NCBI GenBank assembly: GCA_903896585.1 | Contig: CAITYI010000275.1 | Coordinates: forward strand, 1 to 10,975 | DNA: 10,975 nt | DNA from: an uncultured bacterium | GTDB lineage: Bacteria > Actinomycetota > Actinomycetes > S36-B12 | Reading direction: 5' to 3' | Shown here: positions 6,865-10,975 of the stretch, one piece after another | Layout: each line of letters begins with the position of its first letter | Numbering within the stretch: the first letter of the stretch is position 1 | Notes under the pieces: model-generated | What the model saw: the letters and a program-made list of their open reading frames with translations, nothing else | Told to the model about the DNA's origin: nothing | Database searches by the model: none | Made by a program: the position numbers and the translations under genes

Positions 6865-8964
6865 ATGAGCCCAGCGACCAATACCAATCGGGCTGAGCAA
6901 ATTCTCACCGGTCTCGACAGTGAGCAGGTCGCGGTTGCTCAAGCGGTAGCCGGTCCGGTTCGGGTGCTCGCGGGTGCTGGCACCGGCAAGACTCGGGCAA
7001 TTACGCACCGGATTGCCCACTCGGTTGCCCTGGGTGAGAGTGACCCCGAGCGAACACTGGCGGTCACGTTCACCAATAGAGCCGCAGGTGAAATGCGACA
7101 CCGGTTGCGTGCATTGGGTGCCGAACGAGTGCAGGTGCGCACATTTCACGCCGCGGCACTTCGTCAGTTACGTTATTTCTGGCCTCAACTTTCCAATTCG
7201 GTATTTCCGGAATTGGTGTCATCCAAGGCACCCTTGGTGGCGCGGGCACTGTCGTTTTGCAAAGTCGATTCTGACTCCGCACTCGTTCGCGATGTCAGTG
7301 GAGATATTGAGTGGTGTAAGTCCAACATGATCGATTCGGCGCTCGTTGGCAAAGCCAAGCGCGAGTTTGCAATCGACACCGCAACTTTTGCGAAGGTTTT
7401 CGAAACCTATGAGTCGGTTAAAAAAGATCGCAATCAATTGGATTTCGAGGACATCCTCACACTCATGGGTGCATCCATTCGTAGTCGTCCCGAAATTGAA
7501 TTAGCGGTCCACAAGGCATACAGGTGGTTTACCGTCGACGAATTCCAAGACGTCAACCCCCTGCAAAAAAATTTATTGGATTTATGGCTCGGTGACCGTG
7601 ACGATCTTTGTGTTGTGGGTGATCCGAGTCAGACCATCTATTCATTCACGGGGGCTTCAGCGGTGTATCTCACGAAATTCGTGGAGCAGTTTCCCCAAGC
7701 AACGCGCATTGAATTAGTGCGGTGTTATCGGTGTACGCCGGAAATTACATCCATGGCAAATGCCGTAATCGGCGGTGGAAAAAATGCGGTCACCTTGCGT
7801 TCTCAGCGTACGTCAGGTCCGCCACCTAAGGTCACCGCTTATTCCGACGACAACGATGAAGCAGCGGGGGTTGCTCAATCGATTCGTGCTCTGATCGATT
7901 CAGGGACTTCCGCTGCTGATATTGCTGTCCTTTACCGAATTAATGCCCAGTCAGCGGAATATGAATCAGCATTTACAGATTCACTTATCCCATTTGTATT
8001 GCGAGGTACGGAGAGATTTTTTAATCGGCCTGAAGTTAAAACCGCCACCATGTTGCTGCGTGGCGATGCCAAGAATCCCGATACCTCTGGCGATTCCCTC
8101 ACCGAGCGAATACAGGCGGTGCTATCGGGCATGGGGTGGTCCACTGAGCCGCCTCGAGGTACCGGAGCGGTTCGGGAAAAGTGGGAGTCGCTATTGGCCC
8201 TTATGACCATGGCCCAGGAGTGCCCTGACTCCATGTCCTTGCGTGAGTTTGTCAATGAACTCGATCAGCGGGCTTCGGTGGAACATGCTCCTGGTGCAGA
8301 CGCAGTCACCCTTGCATCAATTCACTCTGCAAAAGGGTTGGAGTGGCCAATCGTGTTCCTCATTGGGTGCAGCGAGGGTCTCTTGCCGCTGTCTTACGCT
8401 GACACGAGCGATTCAATTGAAGAAGAACGCCGACTGGCATATGTGGGTGTTTCCCGCGCGGGGAACCAACTTCTGGTGAGTTGGGCAAAATCGCGCACTC
8501 CTGGCGGTAAGGCAACCAGGACTCTGAGCCGATTCATTGCTGATTTACCTTCTGGAGTTTTTGATGGCAGCGCGGCGGGAATTTCTCGGGGGTCGGCCAG
8601 CGGGTCTTTCATTGCAGGGGGTTCCAGCCGAGACTCGGTGCGTCAACGCAAAGGCCCCAGACCGTGTCGGGTGTGCGGAAATGCGTTGGTGACAGCTGGT
8701 GAGCGAACCTTGGGTCATTGCCACGGCTGCCCGGTCGAGGCACATGTTGAACTCTTTGAGACTTTGCGGGAGTGGCGCAAAGAGCGCTCCGCTGCCAAAG
8801 CAGTTCCCGCGTACATTGTTTTCACCGACGCAACTCTTACCGCTATTGCGGAACAGGTTCCCACCGACTTAGATTCATTGGCCGCGATACCGGGTGTTGG
8901 GCCGGCCAAGTTGAATGAATTCGGGGAAGAAGTTCTCGAGATCGTTAGGCGTCTGCAGGGCTGA
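6865..8964 (+). CDS. uvrD2: UvrD2-type SF1 DNA helicase with Cys4 motif and HRDC domain
   Basis: A 3'-5' ATP-dependent DNA helicase of the actinobacterial UvrD2 branch, 699 residues against the 700 I recall for M. tuberculosis UvrD2. Motifs: Walker A AGAGTGKTR (Lys42), DEFQD (225-229), GDPSQ (252-256), motif IV RCYRCTP (286-292), motif V IHSAKGLEW (486-494) and motif VI YVGVSRA (526-532). After the motor come a serine/glycine-rich linker, a four-cysteine zinc-type motif (Cys601, Cys604, Cys619, Cys622) and a C-terminal HRDC-like domain (about 628-699, with IPGVGPAKL). In the mycobacterial enzyme the tetracysteine motif is needed for activity. The ATG at 6865 is chosen by length and by lying just before the conserved LDSEQ segment. 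Motif IV is unusual: the common NYRS is CYRC. The 3' end overlaps the convergent ABC1 gene by 20 nt. Confidence 0.94.
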   Translation: MSPATNTNRAEQILTGLDSEQVAVAQAVAGPVRVLAGAGTGKTRAITHRIAHSVALGESDPERTLAVTFTNRAAGEMRHRLRALGAERVQVRTFHAAALRQLRYFWPQLSNSVFPELVSSKAPLVARALSFCKVDSDSALVRDVSGDIEWCKSNMIDSALVGKAKREFAIDTATFAKVFETYESVKKDRNQLDFEDILTLMGASIRSRPEIELAVHKAYRWFTVDEFQDVNPLQKNLLDLWLGDRDDLCVVGDPSQTIYSFTGASAVYLTKFVEQFPQATRIELVRCYRCTPEITSMANAVIGGGKNAVTLRSQRTSGPPPKVTAYSDDNDEAAGVAQSIRALIDSGTSAADIAVLYRINAQSAEYESAFTDSLIPFVLRGTERFFNRPEVKTATMLLRGDAKNPDTSGDSLTERIQAVLSGMGWSTEPPRGTGAVREKWESLLALMTMAQECPDSMSLREFVNELDQRASVEHAPGADAVTLASIHSAKGLEWPIVFLIGCSEGLLPLSYADTSDSIEEERRLAYVGVSRAGNQLLVSWAKSRTPGGKATRTLSRFIADLPSGVFDGSAAGISRGSASGSFIAGGSSRDSVRQRKGPRPCRVCGNALVTAGERTLGHCHGCPVEAHVELFETLREWRKERSAAKAVPAYIVFTDATLTAIAEQVPTDLDSLAAIPGVGPAKLNEFGEEVLEIVRRLQG

Positions 8965-10264
8965 AGCCAGGAACCCAGGTTTCGAGTTCCTCGAGAACGG
9001 GTACATGGGCATCGAGTTGACACAACACCGCAATGCTGCCGAGCCAGACTCGGTGGATTAATGCATACGATGGCGGCAAATTAATTTTCATGCCAATTGT
9101 GAAGTCGGGATTTCGAACGTCATTTATCCGGTTGAATTCGCCGCGGATCCAGTCACGGGTGAAGTGAAAGGATTTATGGCGGGTGGGTTCAACAAAAGGC
9201 TCCAAATAATCAAGTACCTGTTGCGGATCAACGGTGATATTTGGTTTGACAAAACCTTCAGCCCGCAGTCCTTCAAGCACCTTGTCGGCATCGCCACTTT
9301 GAGCAATGCTCAATAGCGTGCCCATGGCCATGGGAAGTCCATCGGGTAGGCGGGACACTGCCCCGAAATCAAGGACACAGAGTTTGCCTTCGGGGGTAAT
9401 TCGGAAATTTCCCGGATGTGGATCCGCGTGCAACAGGCCAGCTCGGGCCGGTCCGGCCAAGAGAAATCTTTCATAGAGCAACCCGGCATGGTCGCGTTCC
9501 TCGACGGTGCCATCGGCAATCACTCGGGAAAGGGGCGTGCCATCGATCCACTCACTGACTAGGACGTGGGGTGCGGCCGCCAGCACATGTGGGATCTGGA
9601 AATCCGGGTCTCCTTCAAATGCCACTGCAAATGTACGTTGATTTTCTGACTCGAGCAGGTAATCGAGTTCCTCAACCGCGCGCTCTTTGAGTTCCTCCAG
9701 CAAAGGTTTGATTTCTAGTCCTGGTATCCACCCGGCAAATAGTTTGCCCATGCGCATCATTTGATTGAGGTCGGCAATGAGGGCTTTGTCGGCTCCGGGG
9801 TACTGGACCTTGACCGCTACGACACGTCCGTCATGCCACACTCCCTTGTGCACCTGCCCAATTGATGCGGCTGCTGCTGGGGTGTCATTGAACTCCTGGA
9901 AGCGTTCGCGCCAATCGGGGCCGAGTTCCTCGCTCAGGATTTTGTGGATTGAGGCAGCGGGCATTGGCGGGGCGGCATCTTGTAATTTGGTGAGCATGGC
10001 GCGATAGGGAGCGGCGATTTCTTCGGGGAGTGCCGCTTCGAAGATGCTCATGGCCTGCCCTAGCTTCATGGCACCACCCTTGAGTTCACCGAGAACTTTG
10101 AACATTTGTTCAGCCGTTCGCTGTTGCATTTCTGCCGCGATCGCTTCTGCCGGTTTACCGCCAACGCGCTTACCAAAACCCAAAGCTGTGCGACCCGCAT
10201 AGGTGGCGGGCAGTGATGCCATGCGAATACCACGCGTGAATGCGTTCTTTGGTAATTCCGGCAT
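8945..10264 (-). CDS. ABC1/AarF/UbiB-family atypical kinase
   Basis: A 439-residue member of the ABC1 (ADCK/UbiB) protein-kinase-like family, similar in length and start to mycobacterial Rv3197. Seen in order: the family-specific KLGQ (67-70), an alanine-rich nucleotide loop (AAAAS, 130-134) followed by IGQVH, Lys152 in VAVKVQYPG, the ExD pair Glu199/Asp201, HADPHPGN (279-286) and DFG (299-301). All catalytic positions look intact. The family typically supports quinone or lipid metabolism through ATPase-like activity; the substrate here is unknown, and in mycobacteria Rv3197 has been connected with macrolide resistance as an ATPase, as I recall. The ATG at 10264 is preferred to TTG at 10288 because homology begins there and a CACAAT box ends 7 nt before it. 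No transmembrane segment is obvious. It is downstream of the ThiF-like gene on the same strand. Confidence 0.9.
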   Translation of the reverse strand: MPELPKNAFTRGIRMASLPATYAGRTALGFGKRVGGKPAEAIAAEMQQRTAEQMFKVLGELKGGAMKLGQAMSIFEAALPEEIAAPYRAMLTKLQDAAPPMPAASIHKILSEELGPDWRERFQEFNDTPAAAASIGQVHKGVWHDGRVVAVKVQYPGADKALIADLNQMMRMGKLFAGWIPGLEIKPLLEELKERAVEELDYLLESENQRTFAVAFEGDPDFQIPHVLAAAPHVLVSEWIDGTPLSRVIADGTVEERDHAGLLYERFLLAGPARAGLLHADPHPGNFRITPEGKLCVLDFGAVSRLPDGLPMAMGTLLSIAQSGDADKVLEGLRAEGFVKPNITVDPQQVLDYLEPFVEPTRHKSFHFTRDWIRGEFNRINDVRNPDFTIGMKINLPPSYALIHRVWLGSIAVLCQLDAHVPVLEELETWVPGFSPADA

Positions 10265-10270
10265 GTGACC

Positions 10271-10276
10271 ATTGTG
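10271..10276 (-). promoter_or_regulatory. Possible -10 element giving a leaderless ABC1-kinase mRNA
   Basis: On the minus strand CACAAT (four of six bases of TATAAT) ends 7 nt before the ATG at 10264, the same spacing seen for mrx1 and uvrD2. There is no Shine-Dalgarno sequence before the ATG. No good -35 is visible at the usual distance. Confidence 0.35.
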
Positions 10277-10301
10277 ACCGAATATCAATCTGATCGCTCA
10301 C

Positions 10302-10343
10302 CGGGCTGATCTAAACGGGCTGATCTAAACCGGCTGATCTAGT
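10302..10343. repeat. Three 14-bp tandem repeats between the ThiF-like and ABC1 genes
   Basis: The unit CGGGCTGATCTAAA occurs perfectly at 10302-10315 and 10316-10329, and a third copy with three mismatches lies at 10330-10343. The outer two thirds lie in the last codons of the ThiF-like gene: its final residues and TAG stop (10325-10327) are made from copies 3 and 2. Relative to the ABC1 start the array spans about 38 to 79 bp upstream, where an operator or activator site could sit. Replication slippage is the simpler alternative. Confidence 0.9.
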
Positions 10344-10975
10344 TGATGCACCAGCAGGCAACCGCACAGTGGGTGGGGTGGTCGACTTTCTGCGGTAAAG
10401 CTGGGAATCGGCATGGTGGCCGACCAAGCGCGATTGGCAACCTCATGGCCATCGATCCAGTTTCGGAGCATGGAAAGACTGAAAGCCGCGGTGAGGTGCA
10501 CTAATAATGGATCCGCAGTTGAATGGACAAGTGAATTGCGCCAATCGATAAATTGGGTTGGCCAGTTGGGGTTAAGGTCTCGGCGGTGTAGATAGTCACA
10601 CCGCACACATGAACTCTGTTCAGGCACCACAAGCGGTCCAACTACGGCTTTGGTATGCCGAATGCCCACATGCAAATGGGGTAACCGTTCCCACTCGGCA
10701 AAATCGTGGTCGCTGACATGCGGATGGGAAACACTGGGCAGGATCAATACAGCTGCACTGCGAGCTGAATCAGAGATCATGAATCCGGTATCTGCCAGCA
10801 GGGATTTAATTGCTAGACCCAAATAATTCGTGCCCACAATGTGCACTCGCAGTGAATGCCGCCTATCCACCGCGATGGAGTTATCAATTATTGGAGTTGT
10901 CGGAGTCGCTTGAACCTGAATGTGAGTCATTTCCGATTCCACGTATTTGGTCAGTTTGTCCGGAAGCCAACGGGC
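10325..10975 (-). CDS. ThiF / TOMM cyclodehydratase-like protein, 5' end cut by window
   Basis: The frame is open to the window edge, 11 codons beyond the GTG at 10942, so about 216 residues are visible and the true start probably lies outside; the M. tuberculosis counterpart Rv3196 is, as I recall, about 300 residues. Counting from the codon at 10942, a Rossmann-like strand-turn-helix (VHIVGTNYLG, 33-42) is followed by CVRCDYLHRRD with Cys112 and Cys115, and a late HPLCGC with Cys193 and Cys195. The CxxC plus terminal CxC arrangement and the ...CDYLHRRDLNPNWP segment resemble actinobacterial ThiF/TOMM leader-peptide-binding proteins. No adenylation motif of E1/ThiF enzymes is evident in the visible part, so it may bind zinc and a peptide rather than activate one. 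The role is unknown. It ends 60 bp before the ABC1 gene, possibly cotranscribed. Confidence 0.7.
   Translation of the reverse strand, partial: ARWLPDKLTKYVESEMTHIQVQATPTTPIIDNSIAVDRRHSLRVHIVGTNYLGLAIKSLLADTGFMISDSARSAAVLILPSVSHPHVSDHDFAEWERLPHLHVGIRHTKAVVGPLVVPEQSSCVRCDYLHRRDLNPNWPTQFIDWRNSLVHSTADPLLVHLTAAFSLSMLRNWIDGHEVANRAWSATMPIPSFTAESRPPHPLCGCLLVHQLDQPV

Overview
The window reads as a compact stretch of actinobacterial (Actinomycetes) chromosome. The evidence is an AdnA/AdnB-type motor-nuclease pair, a mycoredoxin (a mycothiol-dependent glutaredoxin), a UvrD2 helicase with a four-cysteine motif plus HRDC domain, and a gene order that, from memory, closely follows the Mycobacterium tuberculosis Rv3202c-Rv3196 neighbourhood. 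G+C looks only moderately high by eye, so a lower-G+C actinobacterial lineage is plausible. I cannot place it to family.

Layout: (1) 1-2333 (+), the C-terminal three quarters of AdnA, cut by the window start. (2) 2326-5505 (+), complete AdnB, overlapping adnA by 8 nt, so the two subunits form an operon. (3) 5567-6511 (+), NudC, an NAD(H) pyrophosphatase of the Nudix family. (4) 6538-6810 (-), mycoredoxin, tail to tail with nudC. (5) 6865-8964 (+), UvrD2, divergent from the mycoredoxin gene across 54 bp. (6) 8945-10264 (-), an ABC1/AarF/UbiB-family atypical kinase whose 3' end overlaps uvrD2 by 20 nt. (7) 10325-10975 (-), a ThiF/TOMM cyclodehydratase-like protein whose 5' end runs off the window. 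No gene-free stretch exceeds about 61 bp, and I see no RNA genes, insertion sequences or CRISPR.

The theme is DNA repair plus redox maintenance: double-strand-end resection (AdnAB), a second SF1 helicase (UvrD2), NAD(H)/NAD-RNA turnover (NudC) and thiol redox (mycoredoxin). Compared with my memory of the mycobacterial locus, the potassium-channel gene between adnB and nudC and the whiB7 gene between uvrD2 and the ABC1 gene are absent.

I do not see a clearly new system. The points most worth a second look are an orphan ThiF/TOMM-like gene beside an ABC1 kinase, a 14-bp tandem repeat that supplies the stop codon of the former and sits just upstream of the latter, a triplicated five-residue repeat at the AdnB N-terminus, and a shared leaderless-promoter geometry at three genes.
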